From Cellulomonas sp. 73-92 (GTDB taxonomy: Bacteria; Actinomycetota; Actinomycetes; Actinomycetales; Cellulomonadaceae): a stretch of 64,000 bases of DNA. Below the pieces are notes generated by a model. That model searched no databases, was not told where the DNA came from, and saw only the letters and a list, made by a program, of their open reading frames with translations. Positions 56,453 to 64,000 of this stretch are shown here, piece after piece. The position numbers were made by a program, and so were the translations under genes. How positions within the stretch are numbered: position 1 is the first letter of the stretch; the number at the start of each line of letters is the position of its first letter. Where the stretch lies: contig NZ_MKTH01000008.1 of assembly GCF_001898175.1 (NCBI RefSeq), forward strand, positions 400,361 to 464,360, read 5' to 3'.

Positions 56453-56998
56453 TCACGGGCGCGTGCTGCCCGTCCAGTCGCCGGGGTGAGCGCCGGGACC
56501 CGGCTCCGCCGTCGGCATCACCGCGGGAAGCGTGCGGGCCGGCTCCGGCGCCTCGGTCGGCTCCGGCGCCTCGGTGGGCTCCACCGCGTCGTGACCGGCC
56601 TCGCGGGCCGCGTTCCTCGCGTGCGCCTCCTCGGAGATCTTCTGGCCGTCGACGCCGCCGTCACGGGCGTCGGCCGCCACATGCTGGCCGAAGGCCGCCG
56701 CGGACGGCAGGTCGCTCGGCGACGGGCGGGGGGCCTCGGTCGCCTCGGCGGTCGGCGAGTCCTCGGGCGTCTCCGTCGGCTCGGCCGAGGGGGTGCGCTC
56801 GGTCGGCTCGTCGGTGGGCTGCGCCGTGCTCGACGCGCTCGGCACGGGGGCGACCGGGTCGTTGGACGGGTCCGCGATGGCCGGAACGGCCGCCGCCACG
56901 CCGACGACGCCCGTGGCCACGACGAGGCCGAGGGCCGTCTTGCCGGCGGTGCCGAGCCCGGCGAGCTTCGCCAGGACTGCTGCTGCGGTGGTGCTCAC
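56453..56998 (-). CDS. secreted or anchored P/T/E-rich protein
   Basis: 181 residues. A hydrophobic N-terminal segment (about 15-45, KTALGLVVATGVVGVAAAVPAIA) acts as signal or anchor. The rest is rich in Pro, Thr, Glu and Ser (TEAPEPTEAPEP) and probably extended. GAGGAG precedes GTG 56998. It follows the sigma/anti-sigma pair and is preceded by a possible ECF promoter, so it may be part of the regulon. No family recognised. Confidence 0.65.
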   Translation of the reverse strand: MSTTAAAVLAKLAGLGTAGKTALGLVVATGVVGVAAAVPAIADPSNDPVAPVPSASSTAQPTDEPTERTPSAEPTETPEDSPTAEATEAPRPSPSDLPSAAAFGQHVAADARDGGVDGQKISEEAHARNAAREAGHDAVEPTEAPEPTEAPEPARTLPAVMPTAEPGPGAHPGDWTGSTRP

Positions 56999-57066
56999 AT
57001 GCTCTCCTCACGTCGGACCGTGGCGGGGGCCACGGTGGCCGTCGGTGGCTCGCGCCACCATTCGCG

Positions 57067-57094
57067 TCATCGCCGATTCGCTCGAAAGGGTTAC
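57067..57094 (-). promoter_or_regulatory. Candidate ECF promoter
   Basis: On the minus strand GTAACC (57089-57094) and CGATGA (57067-57072) are separated by 16 bp, an ECF-like -35/-10 layout, upstream of the 56453-56998 gene. Autoregulation by the adjacent sigma factor is possible but not shown. Confidence 0.4.
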
Positions 57095-57125
57095 GGCCTT
57101 CGGCCGACCGATCGACGACTCGCCG

Positions 57126-57914
57126 TCAGTCGTGGTTCTGGTCGGTCTGCCCCGCCCCCACGCCGTTGCGATCGGACGCGCTCGGGGTCGGGTCCGGGCT
57201 CGGCGCGCTACGCGTCGGCTCCGGCGCCTGCGAGGGGCGCACCGGCGAGGCCGTCGGGCGCCCGTCCGAGCCGCCGGTCCCCTTGCCGTTCTCGTTCGCG
57301 CCCGAGTCCCAGCGCGGGGCGAGGACACCCGTGGACCGGCCGGCGGCCGGCTCGTCGCCGAGCATCGGCGGCGTCGCGAGCTGGTCCTTCGAACGGTCGG
57401 CCTCCTGGCCGGAGTCACGGTGTTCCGGCTCGGCCGACGGGTGGTCCCCCGACGGGGCGACGCCAACGACGGGCTCGGGCGTCGTCGCCGCCGGGACGGG
57501 GACCGACCCGCCGGCCGGGCCGGGGATCAGGTGGCCCAGGTCGGACAGCGCCGTGCGCACCGGTACCTGGACGGAGGGCGGGACCAGGGGGAGGGTCGCG
57601 GTGCCGGCGACGGCCGCCATCGCCACACCGGCCCCGAGCAGCACCTTGGCCGCGAGGCCGAGGCCCGCCGCCCACCGCGCACCGCGCAGCACCCAGGACT
57701 GGGCGCCCGCCGCGGGCGGCAGGGGGTCCAGCACCGCGGCGGGCAGCCCGTCCCTCAGCACCGCCGCCAAGGCAGGGGACGGCGGCGGCGCCGGCTCGTC
57801 GGCCATCGCACGCAGCAGGCCGAGGACGTCGGCCAACGGCTCATGGCCGGGCACGGAGCGCCCCGCCAGCATGTCGTCGGCCATCACGTCCTCGTCATCG
57901 TCGAAACGGCTCAT
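57126..57914 (-). CDS. putative membrane anti-sigma factor
   Basis: 262 residues. Acidic N-terminus (SRFDDDEDVMADDMLAGR), a cytoplasmic part of about 85 residues, one hydrophobic span (about 85-108, AAKVLLGAGVAMAAVAGTATLPL) and a long Pro/Ser/Gly-rich outer domain. It begins at ATG 57914 overlapping the sigma-factor stop. The order and overlap, plus the single span, mark it as the sigma factor's membrane anchor even though no zinc-type HxxxCxxC motif is visible. Confidence 0.7.
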   Translation of the reverse strand: MSRFDDDEDVMADDMLAGRSVPGHEPLADVLGLLRAMADEPAPPPSPALAAVLRDGLPAAVLDPLPPAAGAQSWVLRGARWAAGLGLAAKVLLGAGVAMAAVAGTATLPLVPPSVQVPVRTALSDLGHLIPGPAGGSVPVPAATTPEPVVGVAPSGDHPSAEPEHRDSGQEADRSKDQLATPPMLGDEPAAGRSTGVLAPRWDSGANENGKGTGGSDGRPTASPVRPSQAPEPTRSAPSPDPTPSASDRNGVGAGQTDQNHD

Positions 57915-58459
57915 TGGGGTACGGCCTCCGCCTCGACCTGGCGCCGCAGCGTGGCGAGGGCGCGCCGCTGCAGCGCCTTGACCGCCCCGACGCTGCGCCC
58001 CACCACCTGCGCGACCTGCTCCACCGTCAGGTCGCCGACGACCCGCAGGGTCAGGACCTCGCGCTGCTCGTCGGTCAGCGTGGCCAGCATCGCGGCGACC
58101 TCCTGGGAGCCGATCGAGTCGAGGGCGCCCGCCTCCGCGCTCGGCACCGTCCGGTCGTCGTCCACCGGCTCGTAGGGCACCACCGGGACGGTCCGGGCCG
58201 CCCGCCGCCAGTGGTCGGCAACGCGGTGATGGGCGATGGTGAACACCCAGGAGCGGAACCCGGCCTGGTCGCCCGTGAAGCCACCGAGACCGGTGAACAC
58301 CGCAAGGAAGACCTCGCTCGTCAGGTCCTCGACGTCCGGCACGCCTTGCGTGCGCACGTACGCCGCCACCGGCCGGGAGAGGTCCTCGTAGAGCAGCGTG
58401 AACGCGTCGCCGGCCCCGGCGCGAGCACGCGCCAGGGTCTCGTCGAAGGCGTCGAGCAC
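57911..58459 (-). CDS. ECF-family RNA polymerase sigma factor
   Basis: 182 residues. Region 2: GAGDAFTLLYEDLSRPVAAYVRTQGVPDVEDLTSEVFLAVFTGLGGF and FRSWVFTIAHHRVADHWRR. Region 4: MLATLTDEQREVLTLRVVGDLTVEQVAQVVGRSVGAVKALQRRALATLRR. GTG 58459 is chosen by domain fit; longer in-frame starts run into unrelated coding. Likely released from the membrane anti-sigma factor on envelope stress. Confidence 0.92.
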   Translation of the reverse strand: MLDAFDETLARARAGAGDAFTLLYEDLSRPVAAYVRTQGVPDVEDLTSEVFLAVFTGLGGFTGDQAGFRSWVFTIAHHRVADHWRRAARTVPVVPYEPVDDDRTVPSAEAGALDSIGSQEVAAMLATLTDEQREVLTLRVVGDLTVEQVAQVVGRSVGAVKALQRRALATLRRQVEAEAVPQ

Positions 58460-58653
58460 GGGACCAGCATGCCTGACGTCGGGCCGTGCTCCGCCATCCG
58501 GTCGCCCCGCGCGGGGGCCTCGGACGGGTCGCCGCAGGTCACGGGTGTGGACCGGGATGCCGTTCTCCGAGACGGCGGCGACGGGCGTCTGCCTTCGGTG
58601 AACAGCGCGGCGTCCGGCGCGGCGACGCCCCCCCCGCACCTAGCCTCGGGGAC

Positions 58654-59490
58654 GTGCCCGAGCCGAGCGGTCCCACGGTCCCCGACGGCGTGCCCGCGGA
58701 CGCTGCCCCTCCGGAGCGCCCCCACGAGGCGCGATGGATGGCCGAGTCCTTCGGGGCCGACCCGGCGCGCTACGACCGGGCGCGGCCGCGCTATCCGCAC
58801 GAGGCGTTGGAGCGGATCGTCGCCGACTTCCCCGGTCGCGACGTCCTCGACGTCGGCACCGGGACCGGCATCCTGGCCCGCCAGCTCGTCGCGACCGGCT
58901 GTCGCGTGCTGGGCGTCGACGTCGACGAGCGCATGGCGGCGTTCGCGCGCCGCACCGGACTGACGGTCGAGGTGGCGCCGTTCGAGGCCTGGCACCCGGC
59001 CGGACGGCTCTTCGACGCCGTGGTCGCCGGCCAGACCTGGCACTGGGTGGAGCCCGTGGCCGGCGCGCGCAAGGCCGCCCTCGCGCTCCGCAGCGGCGGG
59101 CGGTTCGCCGCCCTGTGGAACGCCGGCCGGCCCGACGACGCGCTCGCGGCCGCCTTCGCGGCCGTGTACCGACGCGTGGTCCCCGAGGTGCCGATGTTCG
59201 GCCGGGTCGTCCCCGCGGTCGCCGGGCACTCGCGGTTCTCCGACGCCACGGCCGAGGGGCTGCGGGCCTCGTCGGCCTTCCGGGAGCCCGAGCGCTGGGA
59301 CGTCTCCTGGGAGCGGACGTACACCCGCGACGAGTGGCTGGACCAGCTGCCGACCAGCGGCGGTCACAGCAGCTTCCCCGCCGATCGGCTGGCCGCGCTG
59401 CTCGAGGGCGTGGGTGCGGCGATCGACGACGCGGGTGGCTCGTTCGTCGTGCGGTACACGACGATCGTCGCCACCGCGGCCCGCGCGTAG
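58654..59490 (+). CDS. class I SAM-dependent methyltransferase
   Basis: 278 residues. Motif I VLDVGTGTGILARQLV, acidic ribose-binding GVDVDERMAAFARR, and the AGQTWHWVEP block typical of a DUF/UbiE-like group annotated as methyltransferases acting on small molecules. A TAGCCT hexamer (58641-58646) ends 7 nt before GTG 58654. Substrate unknown. Confidence 0.85.
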   Translation: MPEPSGPTVPDGVPADAAPPERPHEARWMAESFGADPARYDRARPRYPHEALERIVADFPGRDVLDVGTGTGILARQLVATGCRVLGVDVDERMAAFARRTGLTVEVAPFEAWHPAGRLFDAVVAGQTWHWVEPVAGARKAALALRSGGRFAALWNAGRPDDALAAAFAAVYRRVVPEVPMFGRVVPAVAGHSRFSDATAEGLRASSAFREPERWDVSWERTYTRDEWLDQLPTSGGHSSFPADRLAALLEGVGAAIDDAGGSFVVRYTTIVATAARA

Positions 59491-59502
59491 CGGGCGGACG
59501 GG

Positions 59503-60513
59503 CTACGCGGTCCGGTCCACCAGGGCGTCGGCGAACTCGACCAGCGCGTCCCGGACGGGCCCGTCGGGCAGCGCGTCGAGCTCCGCGACCGCATCGCGCG
59601 CGCGGGCCGAGGCCTCGTGCCGCGTGCGGGCGACCACCGGGTGTTCGCGGAGCGCGGCGACGGCCTGCGCCAGCGCCGCATCGGACGACAGGTCGCCGTC
59701 CAGGAGCGCGACGAGTCCCCGGTCCTGGGCCGTGGCGTCGGGCGCCGCGGCGCGCGAGCGCAGCAGCAGCACGGGCATCGTCGGCACGCCCTCGCGCAGG
59801 TCGGTGCCCGGCGTCTTGCCCGTCAGCGAGCCGTCGGACGTCAGGTCGATGACGTCGTCGGCCAGCTGGAACGCGACCCCGATCTTCTCCCCGAACCGCC
59901 CGACGGTCTCGACGACGTCGTCCGAGCAGCCCGCGAGCATCGCCCCGAAGCGGGCCGACGTCGCGATGAGGGCGGCCGTCTTGTCGGCCAGCACCGACAG
60001 GTAGTGCGCCACCGGGTCGTCGCCCGGCCGCGGGCCGACCGTCTCGTGCAGCTGGCCGGTGCACAGCCGCACGAACGTGTCCGCCTGGAGCACGAGCACG
60101 TCGTCGCCGAGGTGCGCGGCCAGCTTGGACGCCTGGGCGAAGAGCAGGTCGCCGGCGAGGATCGCCACCGAGTTGCCCCACACCTCGTGCACCGCCGGTG
60201 CCCCGCGACGCACCGGCGCGTCGTCCATGACGTCGTCGTGGTACAGCGACGCCAGGTGCGTCAGCTCGACGACCGTCGCCGCGTCGACGACGTCGCCGCC
60301 CGCCGGGGACGGGCCGAGCTCGGCCGTCAGCAGCGTCAGGAGGGGCCGCAGCCGCTTGCCGCCGGCGTCCACGAGGTGCCGGCTCGCCTGCTCGATGAGC
60401 CCGTCCGACGACGCGACGGTGTCGCGCAGCTTCGCCTCGACGAGCGACAGCCGCTCCGCGAGGCGGTCGGCGAGGGCCTCGTCGCGCAGGGGAAGCGGCA
60501 CGGACGGCGTCAC
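59503..60513 (-). CDS. trans-polyprenyl diphosphate synthase
   Basis: 336 residues. First Asp-rich motif LYHDDVMDD, second QLADDVIDLTSD, with the GGKRLRP substrate loop. Makes the long isoprenoid chain, probably for menaquinone, which fits its place 43 bp after the NADH dehydrogenase genes that use that quinone. Chain length cannot be set from the motif alone. Confidence 0.93.
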   Translation of the reverse strand: MTPSVPLPLRDEALADRLAERLSLVEAKLRDTVASSDGLIEQASRHLVDAGGKRLRPLLTLLTAELGPSPAGGDVVDAATVVELTHLASLYHDDVMDDAPVRRGAPAVHEVWGNSVAILAGDLLFAQASKLAAHLGDDVLVLQADTFVRLCTGQLHETVGPRPGDDPVAHYLSVLADKTAALIATSARFGAMLAGCSDDVVETVGRFGEKIGVAFQLADDVIDLTSDGSLTGKTPGTDLREGVPTMPVLLLRSRAAAPDATAQDRGLVALLDGDLSSDAALAQAVAALREHPVVARTRHEASARARDAVAELDALPDGPVRDALVEFADALVDRTA

Positions 60514-60556
60514 GAGACGAACCTATCCGACGCGCGACGCACCGGCCGGGCCGCGA

Positions 60557-62227
60557 TCAGGGCAGGAACTTCGCGACGTTGCCGATGAGGTCGAGCACCG
60601 GCGTCGGGAACAGGCCGACGACGAGGGTGACGATCGCGCACACCGCGATGGCCACGGCGGCGAACCCCTCGGTGCCGACCACCACGGTCGTCGTCGTGCG
60701 CTCCGTCGTGCGCTCGGCGACGGCCACGGCCACCGGGCCGCCGGCCGCGTCGGGCAGCGCCGCCGGCGCGGACGCCGACGCCGCCGGCTCCGCCTCGCCC
60801 TGCGCGTCCGTGAAGAACATCAGCACGATGATCCGCACGTAGAAGAACGCCGCCGCCGCCGAGGCCAGCACACCGATGAGCGCCAGCGGCCACGCGCCGC
60901 CGGCGACCGCGGCGGAGAACACCGCGAACTTCCCGATGAACCCGGCCGTCAGCGGGATGCCCGCGAACGAGAGCAGGAAGAGCGTGAAGGTCACCGCGAG
61001 GACCGGGTGCGACCGGCCGATGCCGGCCCACTGCGACAGCGCACCGGCCTCGCCGACCACGGAGCCGTCCGCGGACCGCTCACGGACCAGGGCGACGATC
61101 CCGAAGGCGCCGACCGTCGCCGCGCCGTAGGCCAGCAGGTAGATGAGCACCGCGGCGATGCCGCGCTGGTGGAGGGCGGCGATGCCGGTGAGCACGAAGC
61201 CCGCGTGCGCGATCGACGAGTACGCCAGGAGGCGCTTGACGTCGTTCTGGACGAGGGCCGCGACCGTGCCGACGACCATGGTCGCGATGGCGACGATCCA
61301 CAGCAGCGGGTTGATGTCCCAGTGCAGGCCCGGGAACACCGCGTAGACGACGCGCAGCAGCGCGCCGAACGCGGCCACCTTGGTGCAGGCCGCCATGAAG
61401 GCGGTGATGGGGGTCGGTGCGCCCTGGTACACGTCCGGGGTCCACAGGTGGAACGGCACGGCGCCCGTCTTGAACAGCAGCCCCGCGAGCAGCAGCAGGA
61501 GCCCGACGAGCAGGAGCGGGTCCAGCTGGCTCGGCGTGGCCGTCGCCGCGGTGATGTCCGAGAAGCGGATGGACCCGGCGTAGCCGTAGATCAGCGCGAT
61601 GCCGAAGAGGAACAGCGCCGAGGCGAACGCGCCGAGCAGGAAGTACTTCATCGACGCCTCCTGCGACAGCAGGCGCCGGCGGCGGGCGGTGCCCGCGAGC
61701 AGGTACAGCGGCAGCGAGAGCACCTCGAGCGCGACGAAGAGCGTCAGCAGGTCCCCGGCGGCGGGGAACGCCATCATGCCGCCGAGCGCGAACATCATGA
61801 GCGGGAAGATCTCGGTCTGCACCGTGCCCGCGGCGCGCGCCTGCTCCTCGTACGCCGAGCCGGGCACCGCGGCCACGGCGGGCGCGAAGGCGTCCTCCCC
61901 GACCTCGGTCCGGTCGGCCGCCAGCAGCACCGACAGCAGGCCGAGCGCGGCGATGATCAGCCACGCGACGAGCGTCGGGCCGTCGACGAGCACGGAGCCG
62001 CCGAGCACCGACGTGCCGCCGCTGTCCCGCACGCCGCTCCACAGCGCCGCGACGGCGACCACGGCCGCCGCGGGCGCGGCGATCGCCAGCGCGAGCTGGA
62101 CCGGACGGCGCAGCCGCGCCGGCACGAACGCCTCGACGAGCACGCCGACGACGCCGGCGCCCAGGACGATGACGACCGGGGCGATGGCCGTCCACGCCAC
62201 GTGCGGCGCGGTGAAGGCGGCGATCAC
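60557..62227 (-). CDS. nuoN: NADH-quinone oxidoreductase subunit N
   Basis: 556-residue membrane subunit of complex I, antiporter-like. The Lys-bearing helix region GLLFKTGAVPFHLWTPDVYQGAPTPITAFMAACTKVAAF and LLAYSSIAHAGFVLTGIAAL are diagnostic. The C-terminal A/P/T-rich loop near residue 510 is longer than in E. coli NuoN. GTG 62227 overlaps the nuoM stop. Confidence 0.95.
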   Translation of the reverse strand: MIAAFTAPHVAWTAIAPVVIVLGAGVVGVLVEAFVPARLRRPVQLALAIAAPAAAVVAVAALWSGVRDSGGTSVLGGSVLVDGPTLVAWLIIAALGLLSVLLAADRTEVGEDAFAPAVAAVPGSAYEEQARAAGTVQTEIFPLMMFALGGMMAFPAAGDLLTLFVALEVLSLPLYLLAGTARRRRLLSQEASMKYFLLGAFASALFLFGIALIYGYAGSIRFSDITAATATPSQLDPLLLVGLLLLLAGLLFKTGAVPFHLWTPDVYQGAPTPITAFMAACTKVAAFGALLRVVYAVFPGLHWDINPLLWIVAIATMVVGTVAALVQNDVKRLLAYSSIAHAGFVLTGIAALHQRGIAAVLIYLLAYGAATVGAFGIVALVRERSADGSVVGEAGALSQWAGIGRSHPVLAVTFTLFLLSFAGIPLTAGFIGKFAVFSAAVAGGAWPLALIGVLASAAAAFFYVRIIVLMFFTDAQGEAEPAASASAPAALPDAAGGPVAVAVAERTTERTTTTVVVGTEGFAAVAIAVCAIVTLVVGLFPTPVLDLIGNVAKFLP

Positions 62228-63756
62228 TTCGCGCTCCCCTCGGCGACGGCGGGCGCGTCGGTCACGCCCACCTGGGTGATGGTGACCTGGGCCGCCGGGC
62301 GGACCAGGTTCAGCGCCGGGGCGGGCACGAACCCGAGCACCAGCATGAGGGCGACCAGCGGGCCGACGACCCAGCGCTCGCGCGCCGACACGTCGGGCAG
62401 GCCGGCCACGGCGACGTTCACGGGGCCGTGGAACGCCCGCTGGTACATCCAGAGGATGTAGATCGCGGCCAGCACCACGCCGAGGGTCGCCAGGACGGCC
62501 GCCGCGGGCTGCGTGGCGAACGTGCCGACCAGGACGAGGAACTCGCTGACGAACGGCGAGAGCCCGGGCAGCGCCAGCGACGAGAGCCCGACGACGAGGA
62601 ACAGGCCCGCCAGCACGGGCACGGCGCGCTGCAGGCCGCCGAACGCGTCGATCCGCACCGAGCCCCGCCGTGCGCCGAGGAACCCGACGAGCAGGAACAG
62701 CGCCCCGGTCGAGAACCCGTGGTTGACCATGTAGAACGACGAGCCGGAGATCGACGTCGACGTGAAGGCGAAGATCCCCAGCACGATGAACCCGAAGTGC
62801 GACACCGACGTGTACGCCACGAGCCGGTACATGTCCTGCTGGCCGATCGCCAGCAGGGCGCCGTAGAGGATGGAGACGACCGCCAGCACGATGACCACCG
62901 GCGCGGCCCAGCGGGACGCGTGCGGGAACAGCGGCAGGCAGAGCGTGAGCATCCCGAAGGTGCCGACCTTGTCGAGCACTCCGACGAGCAGCGTCGAGGT
63001 GCCGGCGGGCGCCTGCTCCGCGGCGTCCGGCAGCCAGGTGTGCACCGGGAACATCGGCGCCTTGATGGCGAACGCGACGAAGAAGCTGACGAACAGCCAC
63101 TTCTCGAGGGTCGGGTCGAGCGTGACACCCGTCAGCTTGTCGATGAGGAAGCCGTTCGCCCCGCCGGGGCCGTGCAGGTACAGCGCGATGACGCCGATGA
63201 GCATGATCAGCCCGCCGGCCAGCGAGTAGAGCAGGAACTTCACCGCCGCGTACCGGCGCCGCGGCCCGCCGAACCCGCCGATCATGAAGTAGACGGGGAT
63301 GAGCATCGCCTCGAAGACGAGGTAGAAGAAGAACAGGTCGCGCGCGGCGAACACCGCCACGATGAACGCCTGCAGCAGGAGGACCAGCGCCAGGTACTGC
63401 CGCAGCCGGTCGGTCGCCGCCTTCTCGCTGCCCTGCTCGCGCCAGGCGGCGAGCACGACGAGCGGGACGAGCACCGCGGACATCGCGATGAGCACCAGGC
63501 CGAGCCCGTTGACGCCCACCGCGTAGGACACCCCGAACGCGGGGATCCACGAGTGGGTCTCGGCCAGCTGGAAGGCGCCGGCGTTGCCGATGTCGAAGGC
63601 GCCGATCGCCGCACCGGTGAGCGCGAGCTCGACGAGGGCGAAGGCGAGCGCGACCTGCCGCGCGGCGGCACGGGCGGTCGAGGGCAGCGCCCACAGCACC
63701 ACCGCCCCGACGAGCGGCAGCACGATGAGCGTGGTGAGCCAGGGGAACGAGGACAT
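62224..63756 (-). CDS. nuoM: NADH-quinone oxidoreductase subunit M
   Basis: 510-residue antiporter-like subunit. FFFYLVFEAMLIPVYFMIGG (conserved Glu), AFAIKAPMFPVHTWLPDAAEQAPAGTSTLLVGVLDKVGTFGM (conserved Lys residues) and LVAYTSVSHFGFIVLGI are the expected blocks. Proton-pumping part of complex I. Confidence 0.96.
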   Translation of the reverse strand: MSSFPWLTTLIVLPLVGAVVLWALPSTARAAARQVALAFALVELALTGAAIGAFDIGNAGAFQLAETHSWIPAFGVSYAVGVNGLGLVLIAMSAVLVPLVVLAAWREQGSEKAATDRLRQYLALVLLLQAFIVAVFAARDLFFFYLVFEAMLIPVYFMIGGFGGPRRRYAAVKFLLYSLAGGLIMLIGVIALYLHGPGGANGFLIDKLTGVTLDPTLEKWLFVSFFVAFAIKAPMFPVHTWLPDAAEQAPAGTSTLLVGVLDKVGTFGMLTLCLPLFPHASRWAAPVVIVLAVVSILYGALLAIGQQDMYRLVAYTSVSHFGFIVLGIFAFTSTSISGSSFYMVNHGFSTGALFLLVGFLGARRGSVRIDAFGGLQRAVPVLAGLFLVVGLSSLALPGLSPFVSEFLVLVGTFATQPAAAVLATLGVVLAAIYILWMYQRAFHGPVNVAVAGLPDVSARERWVVGPLVALMLVLGFVPAPALNLVRPAAQVTITQVGVTDAPAVAEGSAK

Positions 63757-63772
63757 CGGTGGGGTCTTCTCC

Positions 63773-64000
63773 TCAGCTGCCCAGGATCAGGACGACGACG
63801 GCGAGCACGACGACACCGAGGGTCATCGTCCCTGCGTAGGAACGGACGTAGCCGGTCTGCACCTTGCGGGCGGCGTCGCCGACGGCGACCGTCGACTTCG
63901 CGATGCCCGACACCGCCCCGTCGACCACGGCACGGTCCCCGAACACGAGCGACCGGGCGAGCATCCGGCCGGGGACGACGAGCACCGCGTCGTTGACGAC
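63773..64000 (-). CDS. nuoL: NADH-quinone oxidoreductase subunit L, C-terminal fragment
   Basis: Last 75 residues of a protein cut by the window edge: DRAVVDGAVSGIAKSTVAVGDAARKVQTGYVRSYAGTMTLGVVVLAVVVLILGS. The D-x-x-V-D/N-G start and QTGYVRSYA end match the C-terminal tail of NuoL, and it directly precedes nuoM, its usual neighbour. Confidence 0.92.
   Translation of the reverse strand, partial: VVNDAVLVVPGRMLARSLVFGDRAVVDGAVSGIAKSTVAVGDAARKVQTGYVRSYAGTMTLGVVVLAVVVLILGS

Overview
The window is about 75% G+C with dense, mostly abutting genes, many GTG starts, and stop/start overlaps of the ATGA or GTGA type. Its core markers are L33, a MaoC pair, class I MurB, FprA, HtpX, a YajQ-family protein, a trans-polyprenyl synthase and NuoLMN. 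Together they point to an actinobacterium of the order Micrococcales, most like Cellulomonas or a relative. This rests on gene content and style only; no 16S rRNA gene is present. I see no integrase, transposase, insertion sequence or CRISPR array.

Layout. 0-5 kb: the tail of a LuxR-type regulator, adenosine deaminase, two copies of a TCGAT-rich palindromic repeat that ends a broken VOC-family gene, a phospholipase D-like protein behind a 16-codon leader ORF, murB and an RpiR-type regulator. 5-9.6 kb: an overlapping operon for a HAD phosphatase and a PhnDCEE-type ABC importer that runs into rpiR and murB. 9.6-13.4 kb: tandem MFS paralogues facing a LacI-type regulator across two operator-like palindromes. 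13.4-14.5 kb: MaoC pair and rpmG. 14.6-18.0 kb: an arsenic locus with an ArsN1-like acetyltransferase, arsR, arsM, arsC, an ArsR-ArsC fusion and two previously unnamed small proteins that both end in a Cys-Cys pair. 18-30.6 kb: accessory genes, including a MarR/DHA2 pump pair, a divergent enolase fused by overlap to a phosphoglycerate mutase-like protein lacking its catalytic His, an SDR lacking its catalytic Tyr, and stress or hypothetical genes. 30.8-34.3 kb: convergent ligD and ku for end joining. 34.4-49.6 kb: CBS, TRIC, FetB-like, AKR/TetR, two stacked ABC-2 exporters, a DUF2079 membrane protein, a two-component system, a glycosyltransferase and a MocR-type regulator. 49.7-50.1 kb: tRNA-Met, tRNA-Thr, tRNA-Tyr. 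50.2-64 kb: yajQ, htpX, LysE/Lrp, fprA, rarD, an ECF sigma/anti-sigma set, a polyprenyl synthase and the 3' part of the nuo operon.

How the parts work together. The most coherent module is the arsenic locus. Two divergent promoters 2.2 kb apart each carry three 16-bp ATYGA-N6-TCGAT-like sites with identical spacing (two abutting, then a 20-bp gap and a third perfect site). One drives arsM plus a 60-aa Cys-Cys protein; the other drives a 63-aa protein of the same plan with two Cys pairs. Reduction (ArsC), methylation (ArsM) and acetylation (ArsN1-like) are present, but no arsenite exporter lies in the window. This pairing of a repeated operator array with small Cys-pair proteins is the best candidate here for an undescribed function.

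Genes that are often neighbours in this group (tRNA-Tyr/Thr/Met, rpmG, MaoC pair, murB, add) appear here in the same order and orientation but spread over 50 kb. This suggests that the intervening blocks are later insertions into a conserved backbone (inference from recalled gene order).
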